In this document: piece by piece, positions 33,104 to 41,392 of the stretch | Layout of the letters: each line of letters starts with the position of its first letter | Position numbering within the stretch: position 1 is the stretch's first letter | The notes under the pieces: model-generated | Databases searched by the model: none | What the model was told of the DNA's origin: nothing | Seen by the model: only the letters and a program-made list of their open reading frames with translations | Origin: Intestinimonas butyriciproducens | Lineage (GTDB): Bacteria; Bacillota; Clostridia; Oscillospirales; Butyricicoccaceae | Length of the DNA stretch: 64,000 bases | Assembly: GCF_016901775.1 (NCBI RefSeq) | Contig: NZ_JACJKW010000005.1 | Location: 62,001-126,000 of the forward strand | Reading direction: 5' to 3' | Translations under genes and position numbers: made by a program

Positions 33104-34505
33104 TTCCAAAGTGGTTTCCTCCATCAAGGAGGCAATCCAGCTGGCCGGGCTGAAAGACGGCATGACGATCTCCTTCCACCATCATCTGCGCAACGGCGAC
33201 TATGTACTCAATATGGTCATGGACGCCGTGGCCGACCTGGGGATCAAAGACCTGAATGTGAATGCGTCCTCTGTGTTCGACACCCATGAGCCCCTGATCG
33301 GGCACATCAAAAACCATGTGGTCACCGGCCTGGAAGCCGATTACATCGGCGGCGTAGTGGGCCGGGCCATCTCCCACGGCGTACTGGATAAGCCGGTGAC
33401 CTTCCGCTCCCATGGCGGACGCCCCAGCGACATCGAGCAGGGCCGCAGCCCCATTGATGTGGCTTTTGTGGCGGCGCCCACTTCCGACACCATGGGCAAC
33501 TGCTCCGGCAAATACGGCAAATCGGCCTGCGGCAGCCTGGGCTATGCCTTTGCCGATGCCATGTATGCCAAAAAAGTGATCGTCATCACCGACAACCTGG
33601 TGCCCTATCCGCTGGCCGATTTCTCCATCAGCGAGATTTATGTGGATTATGTGGTGCAGGTGGAGAGCATCGGCAACCCGGCAGGCATCGTTTCGGGCAC
33701 CACCAAGATCACCCGTGACCCGGTGGGTCTGGTGATGGCCCAGTATGCGGCCAAAGTCATTGAACATTCCGGCCTGCTGAAAGATGGTATGAGCTTCCAG
33801 ACCGGCGCCGGCGGCGCTTCACTGGCTGCGGCCAAATACCTGAAGGACATCATGCTGGAAAAAGGAATCAAAGGCAGCTATGGCCTGGGCGGCATCACCA
33901 GCTATATGGTGGATATGCTCAACGCCGGCTGCTTTGAGGCGCTGCTGGATGTGCAGTGCTTTGACCTGGGCGCTGTGGAGAGCATCCGCACCAATCCCCG
34001 TCACCGGGAAGTCACCGCCTCCCACTATGCCAGCCCCTCGGTGCGCTCCAGCGCTGTGGACAGCCTGGATGTGGTCATCCTGGGCGCCACCCAGATTGAC
34101 ACCGACTTCAATGTGAATGTGCACACCGATTCCAATGGCTATATCATGGGCGGCAGCGGCGGCCATAGCGATACCGCCGCCGGGGCCAAGATGGCCATGA
34201 TCATCGCTCCCCTCACCCGGGCCCGCCTGTCCATTGTGGTGGATCGGGTGCTCACCGTTTCCACCCCGGGCAGCACCATCGATGTGCTGGTGACCCAGCG
34301 GGGCATCGCCGTCAACCCCCGTCAGCAGGAGCTGAAGGAGCGCCTCCAGAAGGCCGGTCTGCCCATTGTGGAGATCCAGGACCTGAAGCGCATTGCCGAA
34401 GAGCTCACCGGCACTCCCAAGCCCATTCATCTGGGAGATAAAGTGGTGGCCAATGTGCTCTATCGGGACGGCAGTCTGCTGGACACCATCAAGAGCGTGG
34501 ACTAA
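33096..34505 (+). CDS. citF: Citrate lyase alpha subunit (citrate-ACP transferase), short N terminus
   Basis: A CoA-transferase-fold protein of 469 residues that exchanges acetyl and citryl groups on CitD. Characteristic stretches are FHHHLRNGDYVLN, VGRAISHG, RSHGGRPSDIEQG and GSGGHSDTAAGAKM. Well-studied CitF proteins are about 500-515 residues; the usual N-terminal 30-40 residues before the SIKEAI region are absent here. The ATG at 33096 overlaps citE by eight bases, so no longer start is possible without deeper overlap. The missing segment is not part of the catalytic core. Confidence 0.93.
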   Translation: MNNSKVVSSIKEAIQLAGLKDGMTISFHHHLRNGDYVLNMVMDAVADLGIKDLNVNASSVFDTHEPLIGHIKNHVVTGLEADYIGGVVGRAISHGVLDKPVTFRSHGGRPSDIEQGRSPIDVAFVAAPTSDTMGNCSGKYGKSACGSLGYAFADAMYAKKVIVITDNLVPYPLADFSISEIYVDYVVQVESIGNPAGIVSGTTKITRDPVGLVMAQYAAKVIEHSGLLKDGMSFQTGAGGASLAAAKYLKDIMLEKGIKGSYGLGGITSYMVDMLNAGCFEALLDVQCFDLGAVESIRTNPRHREVTASHYASPSVRSSAVDSLDVVILGATQIDTDFNVNVHTDSNGYIMGGSGGHSDTAAGAKMAMIIAPLTRARLSIVVDRVLTVSTPGSTIDVLVTQRGIAVNPRQQELKERLQKAGLPIVEIQDLKRIAEELTGTPKPIHLGDKVVANVLYRDGSLLDTIKSVD

Positions 34506-34521
34506 TAGCAATCAAACAGAA

Positions 34522-34560
34522 AAAGTGCCCCATGGAAGCCATTCTTTCATGGGGCCCTTT
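34522..34560 (+). terminator. Stem-loop between citF and citC (partial terminator)
   Basis: AAAG-GCCCCATG pairs with CATGGGGC-CTTT around one mismatch, followed by only CTATCGG. Likely to reduce, not abolish, transcription into citC. Confidence 0.5.
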
Positions 34561-34586
34561 CTATCGGAAAAAGGAGGACAAAGGCC

Positions 34587-35615
34587 GTGCAGGGTGATTT
34601 TTTGCAGGAGACCTATGAGGGTGGACTGAAAGGGGTGGTGCGCCGCCGGGTGGAGGAGTTTCTTTCCCGCCAGGGACTGCGCTATGACAAGGGAATCCAG
34701 TACACCGTGGTTCTGTATGACCGGCAGGGAGAGGTGGCCGCCACCGGCTCCCTGGAGAAAAATGTGCTCAAATGCATCGCCGTGGACGAAAAGTGGCGGG
34801 GCGAGGGCCTGACGGCCACTGTGGTTTCTGCTTTGCTCTCCCAGGCCTTCCAGCAGAACCGGCAGCATTTGTTCCTCTTTACAAAGCCCCGCAACAAGCA
34901 GATGTTTCTGGAGTTTGGCTTTTATGAGATCAGCCGCACTGAGGATATCCTGCTGATGGAAAACAAAAAAGACGGCATCGACTCCTTTGTCGCTTCCCTC
35001 CGCAGGGGCCAGGGGAGCCAGGGGGCGGTGGTGGCCAACTGCAATCCCTTTACCCTGGGACACCGGTATCTGATCGAGCAGGCGGCCAAAGCCTGCGACA
35101 CACTGCATCTTTTTGTCCTTTCAGAGGATGCCAGCCTGTTTCCAGCCGATGTACGCATGGAGCTGGTGAAAAAGGGGACAGCCCATCTTCCCAATGTGCT
35201 GGTGCATCCCACTTCCGATTATCTCATTTCCTCAGCCACTTTCCCCACCTATTTTCTCAAGGAAGAGCAGATCGAAAAGGGAGCAGGGGGGCAGCTGGAC
35301 CTGGTGGTTTTTGGTCAGCACTTTGCCCCGGCCTTGGACATCCGCTGCCGGTTTGTAGGGCAGGAGCCCTTCAGTCCCATCACCGCCCTGTATAACAAAC
35401 AGATGCAGGAGATCCTCCCTAGGTTTGGTATCCAGGTGGTGGAGATCCCACGGAAGGAAGAAGGGGGAGCAGCCATCAGCGCGTCCCGGGTGCGCGCCCT
35501 TTTGGCAGAGGGGAAGATGGATGAAGTAAGGGCTTTGGTGCCGGACACTACATGGGAATTTCTGCAAAGCCCGGCAGGGCAGGATATTGCCCGGAAAGCG
35601 GGGGAGAGCCGGTGA
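34587..35615 (+). CDS. citC: [Citrate (pro-3S)-lyase] ligase
   Basis: CitC acetylates the prosthetic group of CitD with acetate and ATP, activating the lyase. The 342 residues show an N-terminal GNAT-like domain (KCIAVDEKWRGEGLTATVV) and a nucleotidyltransferase domain with the T/HxGH-type motif NPFTLGHRYLIEQA and the second motif SASRVRALL. Start GTG 34587 follows AAAGGAGGACAAAGG. It overlaps the citXG fusion by four bases. The unusual order puts activation genes after citDEF. Confidence 0.93.
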   Translation: MQGDFLQETYEGGLKGVVRRRVEEFLSRQGLRYDKGIQYTVVLYDRQGEVAATGSLEKNVLKCIAVDEKWRGEGLTATVVSALLSQAFQQNRQHLFLFTKPRNKQMFLEFGFYEISRTEDILLMENKKDGIDSFVASLRRGQGSQGAVVANCNPFTLGHRYLIEQAAKACDTLHLFVLSEDASLFPADVRMELVKKGTAHLPNVLVHPTSDYLISSATFPTYFLKEEQIEKGAGGQLDLVVFGQHFAPALDIRCRFVGQEPFSPITALYNKQMQEILPRFGIQVVEIPRKEEGGAAISASRVRALLAEGKMDEVRALVPDTTWEFLQSPAGQDIARKAGESR

Positions 35616-37003
35616 ACAAAGCCTGGACAGAAGGGCCACACCCTGCTTTGGAGCAAGTGCTGGAGTGCCGGGAAGAGCGGGCCCACCGTCAGCAGGAGTG
35701 GCTGAAAAAGGGGAGCACATTGGTGGTGCTCACCCTGAATATGCCCGGCCCCTGCAAACGCTTTCCATTAGGGGATTGGAGCGCACGGCAGGGAGCCAAG
35801 GCTCTGCGGCGACAGCTTGCAGGCTGGGGATTTCCTTTTCTGGAAGAAAAAGAATACGCTACTCCGGCGGGGATCGAGTATTTCCTCCGGGTGGAAGGGC
35901 AGCCCCGGCAGGTCAAGGAAGCCACACTCCTTCTGGAAGAACAGGAACCTCTGGGTAGATTGTGGGATGCGGATGTGCTCTATGGAACGGGAGAGAAGGT
36001 CTCCCGGCGGGAACTGGGAAAAGAAGAGCGGCAATGCCTGCTTTGCCCCCGGCCCGGGGCGGAGTGCGGCCGCAGCCGGGCCCACGGTCTTGATCAGGTG
36101 GTGGAAGAAGTCCACCGGCGGATGAAGCAGGCTCTGGCCTGGGAGATAGGTGCCTTTTGCGGCGCCTGTGCCCAGCGGGCGCTGCTTCACGAGGTGTGCT
36201 GCACCCCCAAGCCGGGACTGGTGGACGGACAGAACAATGGCGCCCACCGGGATATGGACCGGTTCACCTTTTTGGATAGCGCCGCCGTGCTGGGGGATTA
36301 TTTTGCCGCCTGCGCCCGGAAAGGGGTGCTGTTCCAGGGTTCACCGGAGGAGCTTCTATGGCGCATTCGCCCTTTGGGGCTGCGGGCAGAAGAGCAGATG
36401 GCCCAGGCTACAAAAGGGGTCAACACCCACAAAGGGGCCATCTTTTCTCTGGGCATTCTGTGTGCCGGGGCCGGACGGCTGCTGGCAGAAGGGGCGGCAA
36501 TCGACGAAGAGACTTTGTTTTCCCTGGCAGGGCAGATTGCAAGCCCGGCCTTGAATGATCTGGAGAAACAGGGGGAGGACACCGCAGGGCGGCGTTTTTA
36601 TCAAAAAAGCGGCGTTCTGGGGGTGCGGGGCCAGGCGGCCCAAGGCTTCCCCCAGGTGCGGCAGTGGGGACTTCCCCAACTAAACAAGGCTCTGAGCCGG
36701 GGATACAGCTGGAATGGGGCCTGCGCCCAGGTCCTTTGCGCCCTGATGGCCCATACAGAGGACACAAACCTTCTGCACCGGGGCGGGGAAGAAGGCCTGC
36801 ATCTGGTGCAGAAGCAGGCCGCTGCTCTTTTGGAGCAATGCCAGGAAGAGCAGGCGCTGGAAGAAGGCCTTTCCCGGCTGGACAGCCTGTTTACCGAAAA
36901 AAATCTCAGCCCGGGAGGCAGCGCCGACCTGCTGGCCGTCACTTTGTTTGTGTATTTTGTCATAACAGGGCGGGAAGGCTTTGACAATGCCTTGGGGCTT
37001 TGA
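35612..37003 (+). CDS. CitX-CitG fusion: holo-ACP synthase and triphosphoribosyl-dephospho-CoA synthase
   Basis: A 463-residue fusion. Residues 1 to about 165 are CitX-like (LTLNMPGPCKRF, GRLWDADVLYG), which transfers the prosthetic group to CitD. Residues about 185-463 are CitG-like (EVCCTPKPGLVDGQNNGAHRD, KGVNTHKGAIFSLG, EDTNLLHRGG), which makes the 2'-(5''-triphosphoribosyl) precursor. The two activities are consecutive steps, and similar fusions exist in other Firmicutes. GTG 35612 overlaps the citC stop, with GGGGGAGAG upstream. Confidence 0.92.
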   Translation: MNKAWTEGPHPALEQVLECREERAHRQQEWLKKGSTLVVLTLNMPGPCKRFPLGDWSARQGAKALRRQLAGWGFPFLEEKEYATPAGIEYFLRVEGQPRQVKEATLLLEEQEPLGRLWDADVLYGTGEKVSRRELGKEERQCLLCPRPGAECGRSRAHGLDQVVEEVHRRMKQALAWEIGAFCGACAQRALLHEVCCTPKPGLVDGQNNGAHRDMDRFTFLDSAAVLGDYFAACARKGVLFQGSPEELLWRIRPLGLRAEEQMAQATKGVNTHKGAIFSLGILCAGAGRLLAEGAAIDEETLFSLAGQIASPALNDLEKQGEDTAGRRFYQKSGVLGVRGQAAQGFPQVRQWGLPQLNKALSRGYSWNGACAQVLCALMAHTEDTNLLHRGGEEGLHLVQKQAAALLEQCQEEQALEEGLSRLDSLFTEKNLSPGGSADLLAVTLFVYFVITGREGFDNALGL

Positions 37004-37009
37004 TACAAT
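36981..37009 (+). promoter_or_regulatory. Consensus promoter for the cysteine desulfidase-like gene
   Basis: TTGACA (36981-36986), exactly 17 bases and TACAAT (37004-37009). The -35 lies inside the 3' end of citXG, so the gene has its own strong promoter. Confidence 0.8.
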
Positions 37010-37073
37010 TAAGTCTAGACACTGGACAAAAAACGGCTTCATGCCGGTGATCAAATGAATGAAGGGGATAATC

Positions 37074-38336
37074 ATGCATAAGTACATTGAAGTGTTGCAA
37101 AAAGAAGTGGCGCCCGCCCAAGGGTGTACCGAGCCCATCGCTGTGGCGTATGGCGTATCCATCGCCGCCGAGCAGCTGGAAGGGCCGGCCGAAAGCATTC
37201 AGCTGTATCTCAGCGGTAACATCGTCAAAAACGCCTTGGGGGTGGGCATTCCGGGCACAGGCCGTACCGGCATCGACATCGCGGCTCTTCTGGGCGCCGT
37301 CATCCGCCGGTCGGACAAGAAGCTGGAGATCCTCAATGGAATGACTGATGAGCAGCTTCAGCAGGCCGAAGCCCTGCTGGACAAGAAGATCCTGAAGGTC
37401 TCCCTGAAAGAGGATACCACAGAGCGTCTGTATATCGAAGCGGTGGTGCAGGGCGGTGGACACACCGGCCGGTGCATCATTGTCAAATCCCACACCAATG
37501 TGGTGCTCATCGAGAAAGACGGCGTAGCTTCTCTGAAAAAAGAAGTGGCCGCCAGCGAAGAAGCAGATGATCATGTGGAGATGTCGGTAAAAGAGATCTA
37601 TGAATTTGCCACAACCATCCCCTTTGAAGAAATTTCTTTCCTGCTGGAAGGGGCCAAGATGAACCGGGCCGTTTCTCAGGAAGGTCTGCGGGGCAATTAT
37701 GGCCTGCAGGTAGGCAAAGCATTCAGCGGCGCCCTGGGCGGTTTGATGCAGCCCACTCTGGGCGGCGATATTGTGGCCGCGGCGGCTGCGGCTTCCGATG
37801 CCCGTATGGACGGCTGCCCCATGCCGGTGATGACCACCGGCGGCAGCGGCAACCAGGGCATCTCCTGCACAGTGGCCGCCACTGCTTTGGCAGAGAAGCT
37901 GGGCAAGAGCGATGAAGAACTGGCCCGGGCCCTGGCTCTCAGCGATTTGATCACCGTTCATATCAAGAGTTATATCGGCCGTCTGTCTCCCCTGTGCGGC
38001 AGCGGCATTGCCGGCGGCACCGGTTCCTGCTGCGCCATGATCTATCTCATGGGCGGCAAGCTGCCCCAGATTGAAAAAGGCATCCAGTCCATGCTGGCCA
38101 ACCACATGGGCATGATCTGCGACGGCGCCAAGACCACCTGCGCCCTCAAGATCGCCACTGGCATCCAGTCGGCCGTGCTCTGCGCCACCCTGGCCATGCA
38201 GGACATCGCCCCCACCGAAAAAGAGGGCATTGTGTGCAAGGATGTAGAAGAAACCATCCGGGGCGTGGGCCTGCTTTCCAACGAAGGCGTGCCTCAGCTG
38301 GATCCCACCATCCTCCAGGTAATGCTGAACAAATAA
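37074..38336 (+). CDS. L-cysteine desulfidase family protein (CyuA/YhaM-like, UPF0597)
   Basis: A 420-residue member of the serine dehydratase alpha-like family. Such enzymes use a [4Fe-4S] cluster to turn L-cysteine into pyruvate, H2S and ammonia. Cysteines in APAQGCTEP, the pair in GGTGSCCAM and the C-terminal ICDGAKTTCALK are candidate ligands. ATG 37074 was chosen because AAGGGG lies six bases upstream and the family N terminus fits; the ATG at 37059 is at the ribosome site. Sulfide release near selenium and Fe-S genes may be coincidental. Confidence 0.88.
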   Translation: MHKYIEVLQKEVAPAQGCTEPIAVAYGVSIAAEQLEGPAESIQLYLSGNIVKNALGVGIPGTGRTGIDIAALLGAVIRRSDKKLEILNGMTDEQLQQAEALLDKKILKVSLKEDTTERLYIEAVVQGGGHTGRCIIVKSHTNVVLIEKDGVASLKKEVAASEEADDHVEMSVKEIYEFATTIPFEEISFLLEGAKMNRAVSQEGLRGNYGLQVGKAFSGALGGLMQPTLGGDIVAAAAAASDARMDGCPMPVMTTGGSGNQGISCTVAATALAEKLGKSDEELARALALSDLITVHIKSYIGRLSPLCGSGIAGGTGSCCAMIYLMGGKLPQIEKGIQSMLANHMGMICDGAKTTCALKIATGIQSAVLCATLAMQDIAPTEKEGIVCKDVEETIRGVGLLSNEGVPQLDPTILQVMLNK

Positions 38337-38351
38337 GAAAACAGTTCTTTG

Positions 38352-38380
38352 GGCCTCCGCCTTTTGGCGGAGGCCTTTTT
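38352..38380 (+). terminator. Terminator after the cysteine desulfidase-like gene
   Basis: GGCCTCCGCC-TTTT-GGCGGAGGCC followed by T5. Confidence 0.9.
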
Positions 38381-38494
38381 CTTTCTCAAAATAGGGGCTG
38401 GCGGAATCCATAAGAAGAGGGTATACTGGGGAGAGAAACAAACGGGAGAGAAAGCCGCTGTCCGTTTTATGGGACAGAAAGCCTGGTATACTGA

Positions 38495-38519
38495 AAACAG
38501 TAAAAGAAACTGTTTTTTG
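38495..38519 (+). promoter_or_regulatory. AT-rich hairpin before the 42-residue ORF
   Basis: AAACAGT-AAAAGAA-ACTGTTT runs into T residues just before the AAGGAGGG ribosome site. TATACT boxes at about 38426 and 38487 are possible -10 elements; no firm -35 is seen. Confidence 0.35.
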
Positions 38520-38541
38520 CAGAAAAAGGAGGGCTTTCTCA

Positions 38542-38670
38542 ATGGAATACACCATGGAATATAAAAACGGTCACATCGAAGTCTATGATTTCAGCGGACG
38601 GTTTCTCTTTTCCGCCGACAACATGGAGGAGGCCCGCTGGGATCTGCGGGAGATGGGTGTGGCCTGCTGA
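38542..38670 (+). CDS. Small conserved-looking protein, 42 residues
   Basis: ATG 38542 follows AAGGAGGG at nine bases, and the TGA is at 38668. The product begins MEYTMEYKNGHIEVYDF and ends EARWDLREMGVAC: an amphipathic beta-hairpin followed by a helix, rich in acidic residues. Similar short proteins (a 'NGHIEVYD...GRFLFSAD' pattern) occur widely in clostridia, but no function is known to me. It is 14 bases upstream of the HIRAN gene and is likely co-transcribed. Confidence 0.7.
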   Translation: MEYTMEYKNGHIEVYDFSGRFLFSADNMEEARWDLREMGVAC

Positions 38671-38684
38671 AAGGAGAGGGAGCC

Positions 38685-39095
38685 GTGCTGGAAGGAATTT
38701 TGCTGGCCATCATTGCCGCGCTGGCGCTGCTCCTTTTGCTGCGGGCCGGAAAAAGAAACAGACAAAGCCCCGAAGGGCCGGAGCAGGAACAGGAGCGGGA
38801 AGAAGGTCCGCTGCTGGATGTTCTGGCGCTGCGGGGCTTTTCCTATATCCCAGGCGGAGAACACCTGGCGTTGTGGGAAGGGGAGAACCTGATCTTCAGG
38901 AGGGAGACGGAAAATCCCTTTGATCCCAAAGCAGTGGCCGTTTTGCGGGAAAATGGGCAGAGAATCGGTTATCTGCCCAGGGAATACAATGCCATTCCGG
39001 CGGCACTGTTGGAGGAAGGTATTTTGCTCACCGGGCGGCTGCGGCTGGGAAATTACGGCAAAAAGGAGGTGGAGATCCATTGGCCCAGGAGCTGA
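38685..39095 (+). CDS. HIRAN domain protein with N-terminal membrane anchor
   Basis: 136 residues: a hydrophobic helix at 3-20, an acidic linker (EGPEQEQEREEG) and a HIRAN domain (about 50-130) with NPFDPKAVAVLRENGQRIGYLP. HIRAN domains bind damaged or single-stranded DNA ends when fused to helicases; a membrane-anchored stand-alone form has no known role. GTG 38685 with AAAGGAGAGGG upstream. It overlaps the next gene by 16 bases. Confidence 0.8.
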   Translation: MLEGILLAIIAALALLLLLRAGKRNRQSPEGPEQEQEREEGPLLDVLALRGFSYIPGGEHLALWEGENLIFRRETENPFDPKAVAVLRENGQRIGYLPREYNAIPAALLEEGILLTGRLRLGNYGKKEVEIHWPRS

Positions 39096-40069
39096 AGGAA
39101 GAGCGGATACAGGTGCCTATCCAGGTGGGAGTGGCGGAAAGCCGCTGGCTGCTTCCGTCGCCTGGGCAGTGGCAGGAGATCCTGGAAAAGGGCCCCTGGT
39201 CCCCTGGGGAGATTCTTCGATGGATCGCGTTGACAGATGGGGAAGCACAGGCCGAAGAACAGTGGCTTCAGATGCTGCGCACCTATTCCGCTCAGTTAAA
39301 AGAAGAGCGGGCGGCCCGGGAGTTGACATTGGATGTGGCGGAAGGGCTTTTTCCCGGAGAAACAGAGCCGGTGGCCCGGGTTTTGCTGCGGGATCTGACG
39401 CTGGCCCGGCAGGTGATGGCCTCCTGTGCGCCAGCGGAATTTTGCCTGCTTTTGCTGAAAGGCTGCGTATCAGTCGGAAGGGACGAAGCCAGAATGCTGC
39501 TGGAAAGTTACCGCCAAAGCCCGTTGGCGGAACAAAGGGAAAGCTGGCAGAGTATGACAGAAAAACTGGCTGCCTGGGCTTTTGCAGAAGGCAAAGGGGG
39601 AAAGGCGCTGGAAGAGCTGCTGACCCTTCTGCCCCAGGAGAGACGGCAGGCTCTGGGAGCGCTGGCCCGGAGACAGAAAAAGACTCCGGTAGAGCGGCGC
39701 TATCCCGTCCCCCATCATACCGGCCGGGTGGGGGAAGAACTGATCCGCATGGTGATCCAGCGGCAGATGGATGGTCTGGGGGCGAGGCGGCCCCGGCGCT
39801 TTGGCGGATTGTTTCTGGACCTGGTGCTGCTGCGTCCGCCCCGGCCAGCAGAGAAGGAGACCTTGCCTCTTTTGAATGAGGAAGGAGCCGATCTGGGAAG
39901 GCTTCCTTTGGAGCGGCTTCCGGAGCACCAGCGCCGGATGGTGGAATGCATGGTAAAACAGGGAGAGAGAGTGTTTGTTTTGCTGGATGGAGAGATTTCT
40001 CTCCCCTCGGCAGGACTTTGGTGCGCTGCACTCTATTGGAAAAGGAAAGGGGATGAAGAAAGTGGATAA
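39080..40069 (+). CDS. Uncharacterised protein coupled to the HIRAN protein
   Basis: A 329-residue, Leu/Glu/Arg-rich, mostly helical protein that I do not recognise. The TTG 39080 is supported by an ideal AAGGAGGTG eight bases upstream inside the HIRAN gene. Notable stretches are a helical N-terminal two thirds (TYSAQLKEERAARELTLDVA) and a C-terminal module (ELIRMVIQRQMDGLG ... EEGADLGRLPLERLPEHQRR) in which 'EEGADLGRLP' faintly resembles the HIRAN strand 'ENGQRIGYLP'. No signal peptide or membrane helix. The downstream 267 bases to the WYL gene contain GC-rich stems (GCAGCG-TGA-CGCTGC; CCGCCCC-GGGGCGG). Confidence 0.75.
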   Translation: MAQELKEERIQVPIQVGVAESRWLLPSPGQWQEILEKGPWSPGEILRWIALTDGEAQAEEQWLQMLRTYSAQLKEERAARELTLDVAEGLFPGETEPVARVLLRDLTLARQVMASCAPAEFCLLLLKGCVSVGRDEARMLLESYRQSPLAEQRESWQSMTEKLAAWAFAEGKGGKALEELLTLLPQERRQALGALARRQKKTPVERRYPVPHHTGRVGEELIRMVIQRQMDGLGARRPRRFGGLFLDLVLLRPPRPAEKETLPLLNEEGADLGRLPLERLPEHQRRMVECMVKQGERVFVLLDGEISLPSAGLWCAALYWKRKGDEESG

Positions 40070-40336
40070 AAAGCAGAAAACCATAACATCCCGGGAGATC
40101 GGGGAGATCATCCGCCGGGATTTTTTCCGGAAATACCGCCGTTTTGCCTCTTTTCCCGGGTCGGGGCAGCGTGACGCTGCACCCATGCTGCGCTTCCGCG
40201 CTGTGCAAGAAAGCCAGGGAAGGCTGTGTTCACGAAAGTATGGCCGCCCCGGGGCGGACCTTTTGGGAGGCAAAGAGGCCCTGGGCTATGCAGGGCTGGA
40301 CAAATCACCCCGCATCCAGTGGAAGGAGGATGAAAT

Positions 40337-41338
40337 ATGGCCAAGCGCTCCGGACAAAAACTGAAGCTGCTCTATCTGATGAAAATTCTGTTGGAGCAGA
40401 CCGATGAGGATCATGGGCTTACCATATCCCAACTGGCACAGAAACTGGAGGAATGGGGTGTCAGTGCCGAGCGGAAGAGCCTGTATGATGATCTGGAGAC
40501 TCTGCGGGTTTATGGGCTGGATGTGATCTCTCCCCAGGGGCGGGGAAGCTATGGGGTGGGCTCCCGCCTGTTTGAGGTGGCCGAGCTGAAATTGCTGGTG
40601 GACGCCGTTCAGTCCTCCCGGTTTATCACCGCCAAAAAATCCCGGGAGCTGATCGGCAAGGTGGAAAGCCTGGCCAGTGTGTATCAGGCCCAGACCCTTC
40701 AGCGTCAGGTCTATGTGGCAAATCGGATCAAGACCATGAATGAAAGCATTTACTATAACATCGATGCTTTGCATCAGGCTATCGCACAGGGAAAGCAGAT
40801 CAGCTTTCGCTATTTCCAGTGGGCGGTGGGAGAGGCGGGGGAGGATGCAGTGGCCCGCCGGTTCCGCCGGGAGGGGGAGCGGTATAAGGTCAGTCCCTGG
40901 GTCCTTACCTGGGACGATGAAAACTATTACCTGGTGGCCTATGACACGCCGGAGCAGAAGATCAAACATTTTCGGGTGGACAAAATGGAAGGCATTCGTC
41001 TGGAAAAAGAAACGAGGGACGGTGCAGAGCAGTTCCAGAAGTTTGATATGGCGGTTTATTCCCGCCAGGTGTTCGGGATGTATGGCGGCGAGGAAGAGCG
41101 GGTGCGGCTTCGGTTTGCCAATCACCTGGCCGGGGTAGTGGTGGACCGGTTCGGCAAGGATGTGCCCATACGGCGGGATGGGGAGGATCATTTCACCGTG
41201 TGGCTTTCGGTGGCCGTCAGTCCCCAATTTTTCTCCTGGGTGCTGGGCTTTGGAGAGGAAGCACAGATCCTGGAGCCTGAGTGGGTATGGGAGCGGCTGA
41301 AAACCCATCTGGAAAAAACTTTGGCACTCTATGAATAA
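40337..41338 (+). CDS. WYL domain transcriptional regulator (YafY-like)
   Basis: 333 residues: N-terminal winged HTH (about 5-65, TISQLAQKLEEWGVSAERKSLY), WYL domain from about 140 (KQISFRYFQW ... VSPWVLTWDDENYYLVAYD) and a WCX-like C terminus. WYL domains sense small ligands or nucleic acids and often control stress or defence genes. GGAAGGAGGATGAAAT precedes the ATG. It closes the HIRAN segment; whether it regulates it is unknown. Confidence 0.9.
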   Translation: MAKRSGQKLKLLYLMKILLEQTDEDHGLTISQLAQKLEEWGVSAERKSLYDDLETLRVYGLDVISPQGRGSYGVGSRLFEVAELKLLVDAVQSSRFITAKKSRELIGKVESLASVYQAQTLQRQVYVANRIKTMNESIYYNIDALHQAIAQGKQISFRYFQWAVGEAGEDAVARRFRREGERYKVSPWVLTWDDENYYLVAYDTPEQKIKHFRVDKMEGIRLEKETRDGAEQFQKFDMAVYSRQVFGMYGGEEERVRLRFANHLAGVVVDRFGKDVPIRRDGEDHFTVWLSVAVSPQFFSWVLGFGEEAQILEPEWVWERLKTHLEKTLALYE

Positions 41339-41382
41339 AAAAGGCCTGTCTGGAGCAAAGTTGCTCCGGACAGGCCTTTTTT
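41337..41382. terminator. Bidirectional terminator between the WYL gene and the beta-helix gene
   Basis: AAAAAAGGCCTGTC-TGGAGCAA and its complement TTGCTCCGGACAGGCCTTTTTT, convergent genes on both sides. Confidence 0.88.
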
Positions 41383-41392
41383 ATGAAAAATC

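Noticed and set aside
37074-38336. Assignment of the cysteine desulfidase-like gene to the citrate operon
   Set aside because: It has its own consensus promoter starting inside citXG and its own terminator, and no known role in citrate metabolism.
40053-40364. A 103-codon frame between the unknown protein and the WYL gene
   Set aside because: It overlaps both neighbours, is Arg/Gly-rich, contains GC-rich palindromes and resembles no family; coding is not supported.
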